In this document: one piece after another, positions 1 to 7,051 of the stretch
Layout of the letters: each line of letters opens with the position of its first letter
Position numbering within the stretch: position 1 is the stretch's first letter
Origin: Shewanella decolorationis S12
Lineage (GTDB): Bacteria; Pseudomonadota; Gammaproteobacteria; Enterobacterales; Shewanellaceae
Reading direction: 5' to 3'
DNA length: 64,000 nt
Assembly (NCBI RefSeq): GCF_000485795.1
Contig: NZ_AXZL01000048.1
Span: 1-64,000 of the forward strand
Position numbers and translations under genes: made by a program
The notes under the pieces: model-generated
Seen by the model: the letters and a program-made list of their open reading frames with translations, nothing else
Told to the model about the DNA's origin: nothing
Databases searched by the model: none

Positions 1-108
1 CGAAAAGGCATCATCACCACATAAAAATGCCCGCCGCACCACGCGGCTACAGCAATGATAATAGGGCGTGTCTTCAAGACTTATCTGAGTTCTGCGAGGG
101 CGCGGCAT
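1..108 (-). CDS. RAYT (REP-associated tyrosine transposase, Y1_Tnp family), N-terminal 36 residues, runs off left edge
   Basis: Reading leftward from an ATG at 108-106 gives 36 uninterrupted codons up to the window edge, beginning [18 protein letters not shown]. This is the characteristic N-terminus of the IS200-like RAYT transposases common in Shewanella and relatives, single-strand DNA HUH nucleases linked to REP palindromes. The HUH motif and catalytic tyrosine would lie outside the window. A near-perfect Shine-Dalgarno (AAGGAGG, complement of 114-120) sits 5 bases before the ATG. A REP-like hairpin immediately upstream contains that site. Whether the gene is intact cannot be judged here. 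Confidence 0.82.
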   Translation of the reverse strand, partial: MPRPRRTQISLEDTPYYHCCSRVVRRAFLCGDDAFS

Positions 109-193
109 ACAAACCTCCTTGTTCAATGCTTAACCAAAGCATAGTCGGAGGTTAACTACCGCGCTATTAAAGCTGGGTGTCCAAGTTTAGTTA
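11..193. repeat. 183-bp repeat, copy 1 (RAYT leader plus 5' codons)
   Basis: This 183-bp stretch recurs at 267-449 without any indel, at a constant offset of 256 bp and with only a handful of substitutions. It contains the first 33 codons of the RAYT frame, its ribosome-binding site, the REP-like hairpin and a GGGTGTCCAAGTTTAGTTA tail at 175-193. Copy 2 therefore looks like a segmental duplication of the transposase 5' end rather than an unrelated repeat family. Confidence 0.9.
112..159 (-). repeat. REP-like hairpin with GTAG foot, overlapping the RAYT ribosome-binding site
   Basis: On the minus strand the unit begins with GTAG (159-156). An imperfect palindrome follows: AACCTCC (153-147) pairs with GGAGGTT (118-112), and an inner stem AAGCAT/ATGCTT (142-137 with 131-126; complementary in either strand) closes over a five-base loop. 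A GTAG or similar tetranucleotide at the foot of an imperfect hairpin is the known architecture of REP sequences recognised by RAYT proteins. The GGAGG of the right arm is the RAYT Shine-Dalgarno, so folding of the mRNA would hide it. Confidence 0.7.
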
Positions 194-258
194 CTTAACC
201 AAAGCATAGTCGGAGGTTAACTACCACGCTATTAAGGTTGGGTGTCCAAGTTTAGTTC
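194..258. repeat. Tandem 65-bp REP unit
   Basis: This 65-bp block is a direct tandem copy of 129-193, starting CTTAACCAAAGCATAG and ending at a GTGTCCAAGTTTAGTT motif, with only a few substitutions. It carries the GTAG foot and one arm of the REP-like structure but not the RAYT start codon. The third copy of the same block lies within the second long repeat at 385-449. Confidence 0.85.
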
Positions 259-262
259 TAGT

Positions 263-364
263 TCAGTCATCACCACATAAAAATGCCCGCCGCACCACGC
301 GGCTACAGCAATGATAATAGGGAGTGTCTTCAAGACTTATCTGAGTTCTGCGAGGGCGCGGCAT
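263..364 (-). pseudogene. Duplicated 5' fragment of RAYT (33 codons then stop)
   Basis: The frame starting at ATG 364-362 encodes the same 33 N-terminal residues as the RAYT at the left edge ([18 protein letters not shown] and onward). It leaves the repeat at 267 and meets TGA at 265-263. It keeps a full ribosome-binding site and leader, so a 33-residue peptide could be made, but nothing suggests function. It is most simply a truncated duplication beside the intact or larger copy. Confidence 0.8.
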
Positions 365-449
365 ACAAACCTCCTTGTTCAATGCTTAACCAAAGCATAG
401 TAGGAGGTTTACTTCCGCGCTATTAAGGCTGGGTGTCCAAGTTTAGTTA
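267..449. repeat. 183-bp repeat, copy 2
   Basis: Second copy of the repeat at 11-193. Differences include CGGAGGTTAACTACC becoming AGGAGGTTTACTTCC in the hairpin arm, which changes the minus-strand foot from GTAG to GAAG. That change would be expected to weaken recognition if the GTAG foot is what the RAYT reads (inference from the REP family). Confidence 0.88.
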
Positions 450-570
450 AGTTAAATCCAGACTAACTCCACTTTATTCACCAAAACACGACTTAGACAG
501 TGACGACTATGCTGCAAATTGTTTATGTTAGGGCAAATTATTGACTCGACTGATATCGGAGCCAGAAACC

Positions 571-1212
571 ATGCCCAATTCATTTCGCCTCAGCGCGCTC
601 AGCTCATTATTGCTACTATCTTCATCTGTGATGGCCGCCGATGTGGCAACTATCACCCTAGAGAATGGCGCTCAGGTCAGACTCAAGGATGACTTTACTT
701 GGGAATATATCATCACAGAGACCAAAGTCGCGGCAGCGCCAGCGATTGCCACTGTTACAGCCCCAACTACCGAGGTGACATCAACCCCAGCGGCAACAGC
801 CGTAGCCAGCAATACGCCCGCGGTTGCAACTGCTGCGCCAGTCACCACGCTAACTGCCAATGCCATTGCGCGCCCAGAACTCTTGGGATCAACCGCCAAA
901 GATGGCATTAAGGTCACCTTCAGCGAGAGCCAATGGAAAAAGGATAAACTCGGCCTAACTTTCGAGCTTGCTAGTACCAGCGGTGAGCATGTGACCTTAG
1001 TAGAGGTAGAAGCTAGCTTCTTTGCCGACGATGGCACCTTGCTCAAAACCGAAAAACTCGAAGTCTGGGAAGCCATTTTCCGTATGCCGGAAACCTACCT
1101 ACGTAAAGGCGAGCAACGTAAGAGCCCTGTGATTTGGGTTGAAGGTGTCGATAAAAACCGTTGGCAGAAACAACTGATTAATCTCAAAATCACCGAAATC
1201 AATTCTCGTTGA
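571..1212 (+). CDS. Secreted DUF3157-like protein
   Basis: A 213-residue exported protein. Residues 1-23 form a signal peptide ending in an AMA-type signal peptidase I site (SSSVMAADV). A short conserved block, TLENGAQVRLKDDFTWEY, follows; it is the signature I associate with the DUF3157 family of Vibrio and Shewanella. A low-complexity Ala/Thr/Val/Pro linker (about residues 50-95) leads to a C-terminal beta-rich domain with the conserved VWEAIFRMPETYLRKGEQ stretch. The ATG at 571 is chosen because GGAG at 558-561 is well placed and the signal peptide then starts correctly; a TTG at 541 would add ten residues. Function is not known. Confidence 0.75.
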   Translation: MPNSFRLSALSSLLLLSSSVMAADVATITLENGAQVRLKDDFTWEYIITETKVAAAPAIATVTAPTTEVTSTPAATAVASNTPAVATAAPVTTLTANAIARPELLGSTAKDGIKVTFSESQWKKDKLGLTFELASTSGEHVTLVEVEASFFADDGTLLKTEKLEVWEAIFRMPETYLRKGEQRKSPVIWVEGVDKNRWQKQLINLKITEINSR

Positions 1213-1230
1213 TCACTTACTTAAGAGAAG

Positions 1231-1254
1231 AAATTGGGCGGTAATGCCCAATTT
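1231..1254. terminator. Hairpin terminator after DUF3157-like gene
   Basis: AAATTGGGC (1231-1239) and GCCCAATTT (1246-1254) form a perfect 9-bp stem over a six-base loop, followed by TTTCTGTTGT. It lies 19 bases after the stop codon. The U tract is short, so efficiency is uncertain. Confidence 0.65.
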
Positions 1255-1348
1255 CTGTTGTCGCTATTTATTGATCTTGCCTTACTGACCGCTATATAAG
1301 CTAGAATGCCCAAATCTTCGACACTGTTTATTTTAGAGCCAGTCATCA

Positions 1349-2338
1349 ATGCCTAATCGCCACTCACTGTTATCTATGGCCACGTTTCTGGCAATCATAA
1401 GCTGGCCAAGTGTTGCAGATACCGTCTTATTAAAAAATGGCGATAAAATTACTGGTGAAATTAAAAAATTCGACGAAGAGCATTTAGTCATTAAGCCCAG
1501 CTATTCTCCTAAAATATCCATAGAGCGAAGCGCGATTAAAAGCTTTGAAACCGATCAAAAGCAGCATTGGAGCATTAATCGCACGCTGAAGGATGTGAGC
1601 ATACAGTCTTCCGAACTTGATGGTTTTGTGTTGGTTAACAATCAACAAACACCTATTAGCGAGTTGGTTTTTTCAGACCGAAAAAGTGACTCAGAGTGGC
1701 GCTATAGTGGCAGTGTTGAAGCTGCAATTGATGTCACCAGCAACACTAAAAATACCCAAAAACTCCATGCTAAAAGTGATATTACCGCCGAAACCTTACA
1801 ATGGCGTCATAACCTTAAAAGTGAAGTGCGCTACGAAACTGAAGAGAAAACCACTAAACGCAATACGCTTGAGGCTCACTACAGCCTTGACTACCTTATC
1901 AGTGAGCATTGGTTATTGCGGCAAGAGGATTATTTTCAAGAAGATAGGCGCGATTTTCCGATAAGTAATTATTACGCCGCACTCGGTCCAGGTTATCGAT
2001 TTTGGGGTATAGGGCGAGATAAACTAGACTTTGTTGTTACGTACAACCATTTTTGGTTGGAGACCCAAATTTTTACTTATCAACTCAACGCTTGGGCAGC
2101 CACACTTAACTACAAGCAATATTGGTTCGATGGCGTATTGGAGACCTATGCCGATCTCCAAATTGCCTTTCCTGATACGCCAACCATTGATTATATTTCT
2201 GACGCAACGCTAGGGCTTAAGTATCTGCTAACACAACAGATTTATCTCTCATTTAAATATGATATCAATCAGACTAAATCTGCTGCGCAGCATTCTCGGG
2301 ATATTTCCTACAACCTAGGCTTAGGCGTTAACTTCTAA
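1349..2338 (+). CDS. DUF481 (YdiY-like) outer membrane protein
   Basis: A 329-residue protein with a signal peptide (residues 1-23, cleavage near SVADT). The KNGDKITGEIKKFDEEHLVIK block near residues 29-48 resembles the small beta domain that often precedes DUF481. Alternating amphipathic strands follow and end in a terminal LGLGVNF, the aromatic-terminated last strand typical of an outer membrane beta-barrel. DUF481 proteins include E. coli YdiY and 'salt-induced outer membrane' proteins; their role is unclear. The gene is codirectional with the preceding one but separated by a terminator, and converges tail to tail (2 bp gap) with the lysozyme-inhibitor gene. Confidence 0.78.
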   Translation: MPNRHSLLSMATFLAIISWPSVADTVLLKNGDKITGEIKKFDEEHLVIKPSYSPKISIERSAIKSFETDQKQHWSINRTLKDVSIQSSELDGFVLVNNQQTPISELVFSDRKSDSEWRYSGSVEAAIDVTSNTKNTQKLHAKSDITAETLQWRHNLKSEVRYETEEKTTKRNTLEAHYSLDYLISEHWLLRQEDYFQEDRRDFPISNYYAALGPGYRFWGIGRDKLDFVVTYNHFWLETQIFTYQLNAWAATLNYKQYWFDGVLETYADLQIAFPDTPTIDYISDATLGLKYLLTQQIYLSFKYDINQTKSAAQHSRDISYNLGLGVNF

Positions 2339-2340
2339 AT

Positions 2341-2961
2341 TTACTGAGGTTTTACCACGCAGGTCATTTCTGGCGCTTCGTATCCCCAAACAATTTTAGC
2401 TTCGCCATGGTGTTCCCATAGGCTTTCGTTGCGCCCCTGATACTTAGCGCCGCTGCCACTTGGCTGAACAAACATCAAGGAGGTTTGATCGCCACGTTCG
2501 GCTATCAGAGTAGCTGGCTCAGTCTTAAAGTAACTCACCACGACTTCATTCGTAGGATTGCCATCGCAGGCATAAAATACCGGCCCAGTCATTTCCACCA
2601 AACGATATTGCGCCTGTAGCTCGGCAATCCGCGTCTGGTAACTCGACTCGATACAGGCACGTTTATCTTCACTCTTCCAACATTCATTGCGACCTTTGAC
2701 CCAGCCCCGCTGCATGGCTTTTAATACTGGAGGTTGTTCATTTTTGGCTTTATCAGTGGCCTTGGCATACACCTCAGCCAATTTTTGGTCGAGTTTAGTT
2801 AAGCCTTCATCCTGACACACCATCTCTTCGATACTGCCCGCTTCAACCTTGCCACAGTCAAAGGAAGGCTTTTCTGCGGCCATAGCAGACATACTCAAGG
2901 CCATGGCTAACAGCCCTACTATTCCTGCGTTTTGCGTATTGATAATCTTAGTTAACGTCAT
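2341..2961 (-). CDS. LprI-type / MliC-domain lysozyme inhibitor, exported
   Basis: A 206-residue protein with a signal peptide (about residues 1-28, LSMSAMAAEK). Residues about 33-115 have the four-cysteine LprI N-terminal arrangement: FDCGKVEAGSIEEMVCQDEGL, then ECWKSEDKRACIESSYQTRI. Residues about 125-206 look like an MliC/PliC domain, with FYACDGN at its start, SLMFVQPSGSGAKYQG in the middle and TCVVKPQ at the end; MliC domains block c-type lysozyme with a conserved Ser/Lys loop. A periplasmic role in protecting peptidoglycan from host or predator lysozyme is inferred from these families. No lipobox is visible, so it is probably soluble. Confidence 0.78.
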   Translation of the reverse strand: MTLTKIINTQNAGIVGLLAMALSMSAMAAEKPSFDCGKVEAGSIEEMVCQDEGLTKLDQKLAEVYAKATDKAKNEQPPVLKAMQRGWVKGRNECWKSEDKRACIESSYQTRIAELQAQYRLVEMTGPVFYACDGNPTNEVVVSYFKTEPATLIAERGDQTSLMFVQPSGSGAKYQGRNESLWEHHGEAKIVWGYEAPEMTCVVKPQ

Positions 2962-3169
2962 ACTTTTATTCCCTTATATCAACGACCAATCACTATTCAT
3001 TGCCATAGCTAACGCCATACCAGCTTCACCTAAGCTGACTTAAGCAAAATACGCTTACCGAACAGGCAAAAATCAGCACTAATGCACAAATACCACTCAA
3101 TGCCAGCTCTACATGCTAACGGCTTTTCACAAACTCGAGTAAGTGTAGTGCAGCCTTGTGGGTTATCCC

Positions 3170-3239
3170 AAAAGTGTCCACTGAATCGGACACTTTTAAA
3201 CTGAACACGCGGACACATTCAGGCCGACTAGGCGGACAC
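3170..3239 (+). promoter_or_regulatory. Upstream activator array: TGTC-N10-GACA plus two phased GGACAC half-sites
   Basis: AAAAGTGTCC (3170-3179) and GGACACTTTT (3188-3197) form a perfect inverted repeat that fits TGTC-N10-GACA exactly, the published binding pattern of the QseF/GlrR enhancer-binding protein upstream of glmY. Further GGACAC copies start at 3211 and 3234, so three half-sites recur with an exact 23-bp period. The array lies about 65-130 bp upstream of the predicted sigma-54 start, the usual distance for an enhancer. The identity of the regulator is inferred from the motif only. Confidence 0.65.
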
Positions 3240-3275
3240 CATTTTTATCGCAATGATAAATAAGGAATATTTTAT

Positions 3276-3290
3276 TGGCACGGACTCTGC
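3276..3290 (+). promoter_or_regulatory. Sigma-54 (RpoN) -24/-12 promoter
   Basis: TGGCACGGACTCTGC matches the consensus TGGCACG-N4-TTGC with one mismatch (C for T). The GG and GC dinucleotides are exactly 12 bases apart, as sigma-54 requires. Transcription would start near 3302, leaving a leader of about 37 bases before the ATG at 3339. The flanking 3241-3275 is A+T-rich and could host an IHF bend, but I do not see a clean IHF site. Confidence 0.72.
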
Positions 3291-3338
3291 TTATACCGGA
3301 GTGTTAATCACAAACTCTCATTCATACAAGGAAGCATT

Positions 3339-3953
3339 ATGAACACTCGCACTAAAGTATTCGGCGGTTTATTGATCCTCGCACTTATCCCCTGTGGAAT
3401 TTGGGCTGCACAGCAGGTAAGTACTCAGTCATCTAGCGACACCAACATCTCGATCAATAGCCGTAACTATCCTGACTTTTCGTGGATTTATGTACGCCAA
3501 GGTGGCGAGCTCACGATTGGCGCGGGAGAGAGCCAAGATTGGAATAAACTCAAACGCCAAGGCAATGCATATCAAACCGACTATCTGTGGGTCAAAACCG
3601 CCGGAAACAGCTATGTGATTACCGATCCGGCCCTTGTAAATCAAGTGAAAGAGGCAGTGCGTCCAATGCAACTGCAAGGCGAAAAAATGCAGCGACTGGG
3701 TGAACAAATGCAGGTTAAGGGTGATGCCATCAGTGCCGAAACCAGCAAACTCTTAATCAATCTCACCTCAAATGAAAAAGATACTGAGGTTAACACTCAA
3801 ATCGAAAGTCTAGGCACGTCGATGGAAGTGATGGGTAAAGAGATGGAACAACTCGGCGAAGAACACCAAGCATTAGTCGATGTGGCCGAGAAGCAGGTTT
3901 ACGAGCTGGCGCAAAACGCGATAAAAAATGGCACCGCCGTATTGGCACCTTAA
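3339..3953 (+). CDS. Membrane-anchored coiled-coil protein under sigma-54 control, unrecognised family
   Basis: A 204-residue protein. Residues 7-23 are a hydrophobic signal or anchor helix (GGLLILALIPCGIWAAQ). A small domain, about residues 40-100 (YPDFSWIYVRQGGELTIGAG), follows. The C-terminal half is helical and rich in repeated short blocks: LQGEKMQRLGEQMQVKGDAIS, then LGTSMEVMGKEMEQLGEEHQ, suggesting a coiled coil. AAGGAAG at 3328-3334 is a good ribosome-binding site. The promoter architecture suggests an envelope-stress or cell-surface response. It is followed 116 bp later by the M48-pilin gene in the same direction. I do not recognise a named family, and no function is assigned. Confidence 0.7.
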   Translation: MNTRTKVFGGLLILALIPCGIWAAQQVSTQSSSDTNISINSRNYPDFSWIYVRQGGELTIGAGESQDWNKLKRQGNAYQTDYLWVKTAGNSYVITDPALVNQVKEAVRPMQLQGEKMQRLGEQMQVKGDAISAETSKLLINLTSNEKDTEVNTQIESLGTSMEVMGKEMEQLGEEHQALVDVAEKQVYELAQNAIKNGTAVLAP

Positions 3954-4069
3954 GCCATTTTTAGCACTTAAAGGTAAATTATCGGTTATTCCAGTTATAG
4001 AGATTGAATTTCCTAGTGAAATTGACTATTTTCACGCCGCTTTGTTATTTCACTAGGAAAAGGATCAAC

Positions 4070-5413
4070 ATGGAACAAGCGATTAGCACAGGGAACGACA
4101 ACCCCATTCAAATGGCCGATACCGTCTATTCGAAAGAAAAGTCACTGTTTGCAATTTTAGCGATTATTTCAGGGCTAATTTGGGCCGTGCTGATCTTAGC
4201 CACCAAAGGTCTCGCCCTGATTTATGTGCTGATGTTTTTTATCATTTACCTCTTTACCCACTCGGCGTTTATCAGCTACCTAAAGGGCACGGCGGTTGAA
4301 ATCAGCCCTGAGCAGTTCCCCGATTTACACAAACAATACCTCGCCTGCTGCGAGCGTTTAGAGATTAAAGAACCGCCCCGCGCCTACCTGTTAGCCGCCG
4401 ATGGCATGCTAAATGCCCTCGCCACCCGCTTTTTACGCCGTAATTACATAGTGCTGTTCTCATCGATTGTGGATGCACTCGAGTCCGATAAAGATGCCCT
4501 TAACTTCTATATCGGCCATGAGCTTGGCCATATTCGCCGTAACCATATTGGTAAAGAGCCGCTGTTAGTGTTCGCCACTTGGCTGCCGTTAGTGGGCGCA
4601 GCCTATGCTCGCGCCTGTGAATACACCTGCGACTTACACGGCTTGCGTTGCTGCAATAGCTTACGCTCGGCCACCAATGCGGTTGCGGTACTCGCCGCTG
4701 GGGTTGAGCAGTGGAAACGGATGAATGTGGATCAATATATTCGCCAAACCCAAGAGTCGAGCGAATTTTGGATGTCCTTCCATGAGCTCAATAGCAGCTA
4801 TCCATGGCTGACTAAACGCATGGCAAGAGTGCAAGCAACCGCACAGGGCAAAGTGTATGCAGCGCCTTCTCGCAGCGTATTCGCCTACCTCTTTAGCCTG
4901 TTTATGCCACGTATGGGCACCGCGGGCGGCGGGATTATCATCCTTGCGGCCATTATCGGTGTGGCCGCTGCGGTCGCGATTCCCGCATATAAGAAATACC
5001 AAGAGAAAGCGGGCGCAGCCAGCATTAACTATGATGATGCCAACTACGCTACCAGTACTCCGCAAATGGAGACTGAGCCCGCTAACGTGCCCGATGCCGC
5101 ACTGGCTATCGAACATATCGACCAGTTACATCAATCATTAGCGCCGATTACTGGGGTGCTGACTCAATACTACCAAAGCCATAAAGCTTGGCCGACTGAG
5201 TTAGAGCCGCTAGGTTTTAGCGATGAGCAGCTAACCACCTTTAACCTTTATTCCGAGGGGATTGTTGGTTTTGTTGCCGGCGAAGCCTTAGGAGATTATC
5301 AAGGTTATGAGGTGTATCTGTCGCCCCAAGTTGACGAGCAAGATAATGTCACTTGGGTATGTAGCAGTAACGGTATTCCCGACGAATATTTACCTGCCGA
5401 TTGCCAAGGCTAA
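4070..5413 (+). CDS. M48-family membrane metallopeptidase fused to a type IV pilin-like domain
   Basis: A 447-residue protein from the ATG at 4070, preceded by AAAGGAT. Two membrane helices (about residues 26-45 and 46-66) precede an M48 peptidase core with the zinc motif HELGH at 150-154 and the downstream glutamate in EYTCD (E184), as in HtpX-like enzymes. The C-terminal third is unusual: GGGIIILAAIIGVAAAVAIP at 286-305 followed by AYKKYQEKA mimics the pilin N-terminal helix. The chain ends WVCSSNGIPDEYLPADCQG, whose two cysteines (431, 445) match the disulfide loop closing type IV pilins. The prepilin cleavage motif (G-F-T-L-I-E) is absent. A membrane-bound quality-control protease with a pilin-like sensor or substrate domain is my inference. 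Confidence 0.8.
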   Translation: MEQAISTGNDNPIQMADTVYSKEKSLFAILAIISGLIWAVLILATKGLALIYVLMFFIIYLFTHSAFISYLKGTAVEISPEQFPDLHKQYLACCERLEIKEPPRAYLLAADGMLNALATRFLRRNYIVLFSSIVDALESDKDALNFYIGHELGHIRRNHIGKEPLLVFATWLPLVGAAYARACEYTCDLHGLRCCNSLRSATNAVAVLAAGVEQWKRMNVDQYIRQTQESSEFWMSFHELNSSYPWLTKRMARVQATAQGKVYAAPSRSVFAYLFSLFMPRMGTAGGGIIILAAIIGVAAAVAIPAYKKYQEKAGAASINYDDANYATSTPQMETEPANVPDAALAIEHIDQLHQSLAPITGVLTQYYQSHKAWPTELEPLGFSDEQLTTFNLYSEGIVGFVAGEALGDYQGYEVYLSPQVDEQDNVTWVCSSNGIPDEYLPADCQG

Positions 5414-5417
5414 GATC

Positions 5418-5445
5418 AAAAAGCGCTGCCAATGCAGCGCTTTTT
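5418..5445. terminator. Bidirectional terminator between M48-pilin gene and yedF
   Basis: AAAAAGCGCTGC (5418-5429) and GCAGCGCTTTTT (5434-5445) form a perfect 12-bp stem with a CAAT loop. The A and T tracts on either side let it act for the rightward peptidase gene and the leftward yedF. Confidence 0.88.
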
Positions 5446-5478
5446 ATTTGCCTTAATGGCCCTATTCGAATAACTCAA

Positions 5479-5712
5479 TTAACGCTGGATCAGATACCTA
5501 ATCGTTGGCCCATTTTGCTCAATTTCTAGCACTTTATAGCCATGATTCTTGGCATCGAGTGGAATGTTATTGATTGACTGTGGGCAGTCACTGATCACTT
5601 CTAATATCTCCCCTGGCTTCAATGTCGGCATAGCCTCAAGGGTTGCCACTGCGGGATAAGGGCAAGGCTCGCCCACCATATCGAGTTGATAATCTGGAAT
5701 ATATTGACTCAT
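5479..5712 (-). CDS. yedF: YedF, TusA/SirA-family sulfur or selenium carrier
   Basis: A 77-residue protein with the TusA-family signature around MVGEPCPYPAVATLEAM; the conserved Cys17 in CPxP is the persulfide- or selenide-carrying residue in this fold. It starts with a one-base stop/start overlap (TAATG) directly after yedE, so the two are cotranscribed and probably translationally coupled. In many selenoprotein-making bacteria YedE/YedF pairs sit beside sel genes and are thought to act in selenium supply; the location beside fdhD, selB and selA supports that reading. Function in vivo is inferred. Confidence 0.9.
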   Translation of the reverse strand: MSQYIPDYQLDMVGEPCPYPAVATLEAMPTLKPGEILEVISDCPQSINNIPLDAKNHGYKVLEIEQNGPTIRYLIQR

Positions 5713-6926
5713 TACGCCGCCTCCGCGATCAGTTGTTCATCCCGCTTCGCCTTACGGGCAAAGAAACGTTTTTCCCACAGCAACATGGCCGCAAACGACA
5801 GCGCCAGCAGCAGATAGGTCAGCAATAAACCGCCCTTATCGCCAAAGCTTGAGAGCAAGTTAACCTTGTCCCAACTTGTGGCTAATGGCTGGGCTAAATC
5901 ATCCCAGTAATAGGCCAGCAGGGTTGACCCCAGCACGTTGCCTAAACCAACCCACCAGAAATGCACTTGGCCTTCGACGGCGCGATACATCCAACCCGTC
6001 TCACAACCACCCGCCAGCACAATGCCAAATCCAAACAGCAGGCCACCAATCACCGCATTCGGGCCAGCCCACATGATTTTCGGCGGCACACCTAATTGCA
6101 CATAGCTATAAATCCCGATGGCACTCACCGCCATACCGAGAATAATCGCCTTAGCCATATGGGTACGCCCGGTGATCCACATATCACGAAATGCCGAGGT
6201 AAAGCAGATTTGCGCCCGCTCAATCAACAGACCAAAACCCACACCGCAGAGCATGGCGATACCCAGTTTAGGCGCATTGAACATCGTCAATAATCCCCAG
6301 CCGATAATGGCTGCGAACACTAACATACCGATACGAAAACGTCGTCTGGCTTGGTTTTCATCCTGTTTAACCGAAGTCGCCTTATCGACTTTCTTCAATT
6401 TCACCGGAATGCGAAACATGGGCAGCAGGGTAAAACGCGCACCAAAGTAAGAGCCCGCCGCCGTCGCCAAAGCAAAAAACCACGCATGTAAGGAAAACTG
6501 CGGAATCCCAGTGAAGAAGGCCGCTAAGTTACAACCCATCGCTAAACGCGCCCCAAAGCCAGCAATAATGCCGCCAATTAACGCCTGAGCGATGCGGATA
6601 CGGCTCTGTGGCATACGCAGTTTAACGTTATTGGCCCACAGCGCCGCCGCAATACAACCACCAAACATGCCGATGATCATCATGCCGTCGATACGGTCTA
6701 AGGGAGAACCCTGTAAACCAATCACCTTGAAATAACCCCAAGTTTCAGGGTTCGCGCCTATAAGTTGCAATAAGTGCCCACCCCAGCGAGTAAATTCCCC
6801 CGTGACAGCCCAAAAAGTGCCAGTTAAACCAAAATAGTAAGTAGAAAGGATACCGGCGGCGATAACCGCAGGCATAGGAGCCCAAAAACGGACTAAATAT
6901 TGTTGTTTAAATTGTTGCCATGTCAT
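5712..6926 (-). CDS. yedE: YedE/FdhT-type selenium (or sulfur) transport membrane protein
   Basis: A 404-residue polytopic protein with repeated small-residue-rich helices and two YeeE/YedE-type modules. Conserved cysteines sit in membrane segments: MGCNLAAFFTGIPQFSLHAW in the first half and LAGGCETGWMYRAVEGQVH in the second, matching the thiosulfate-channel-like YeeE/YedE fold, where such cysteines relay the substrate. Length is close to E. coli YedE. It overlaps yedF by one base. Neighbouring Sec machinery points to selenium rather than thiosulfate, as in the family annotated 'selenium metabolism membrane protein YedE/FdhT', but substrate is inferred from context. Confidence 0.9.
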   Translation of the reverse strand: MTWQQFKQQYLVRFWAPMPAVIAAGILSTYYFGLTGTFWAVTGEFTRWGGHLLQLIGANPETWGYFKVIGLQGSPLDRIDGMMIIGMFGGCIAAALWANNVKLRMPQSRIRIAQALIGGIIAGFGARLAMGCNLAAFFTGIPQFSLHAWFFALATAAGSYFGARFTLLPMFRIPVKLKKVDKATSVKQDENQARRRFRIGMLVFAAIIGWGLLTMFNAPKLGIAMLCGVGFGLLIERAQICFTSAFRDMWITGRTHMAKAIILGMAVSAIGIYSYVQLGVPPKIMWAGPNAVIGGLLFGFGIVLAGGCETGWMYRAVEGQVHFWWVGLGNVLGSTLLAYYWDDLAQPLATSWDKVNLLSSFGDKGGLLLTYLLLALSFAAMLLWEKRFFARKAKRDEQLIAEAA

Positions 6927-6978
6927 GTCATTACCCTAATGAACGAGACTATAAAAAATAAGCGCGGAGCTTATACCT

Positions 6979-7046
6979 GTTGCCACACAAGCAAGGCACA
7001 ATTCCTTAAAAAATAAGGCGCTAAAGAATCTTAATTGTGTGGCGAC
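6979..7046. repeat. Long inverted repeat between fdhD and yedE with nested hairpin
   Basis: GTTGCCACACAA (6979-6990) and TTGTGTGGCGAC (7035-7046) pair over 12 bp with one wobble or mismatch. Inside lies a second perfect hairpin, CCTTA/TAAGG (7004-7018). The element occupies most of the 125-bp spacer between the fdhD stop and the yedE start. It may be a structured yedE leader, an fdhD transcription brake or a regulatory RNA; no clean U tract is present. Confidence 0.5.
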
Positions 7047-7051
7047 ACGCT

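Noticed and set aside
11..449. Possible CRISPR array, from the repeated blocks at the left edge.
   Set aside because: Repeats are 65 or 183 bp, contain coding and hairpin parts, and have no regular unique spacers or cas genes.
3030..3218. 62-residue minus-strand ORF upstream of the sigma-54 promoter.
   Set aside because: It lies over the activator array, has no ribosome-binding site and reads as low-information sequence; it is better explained as regulatory DNA.
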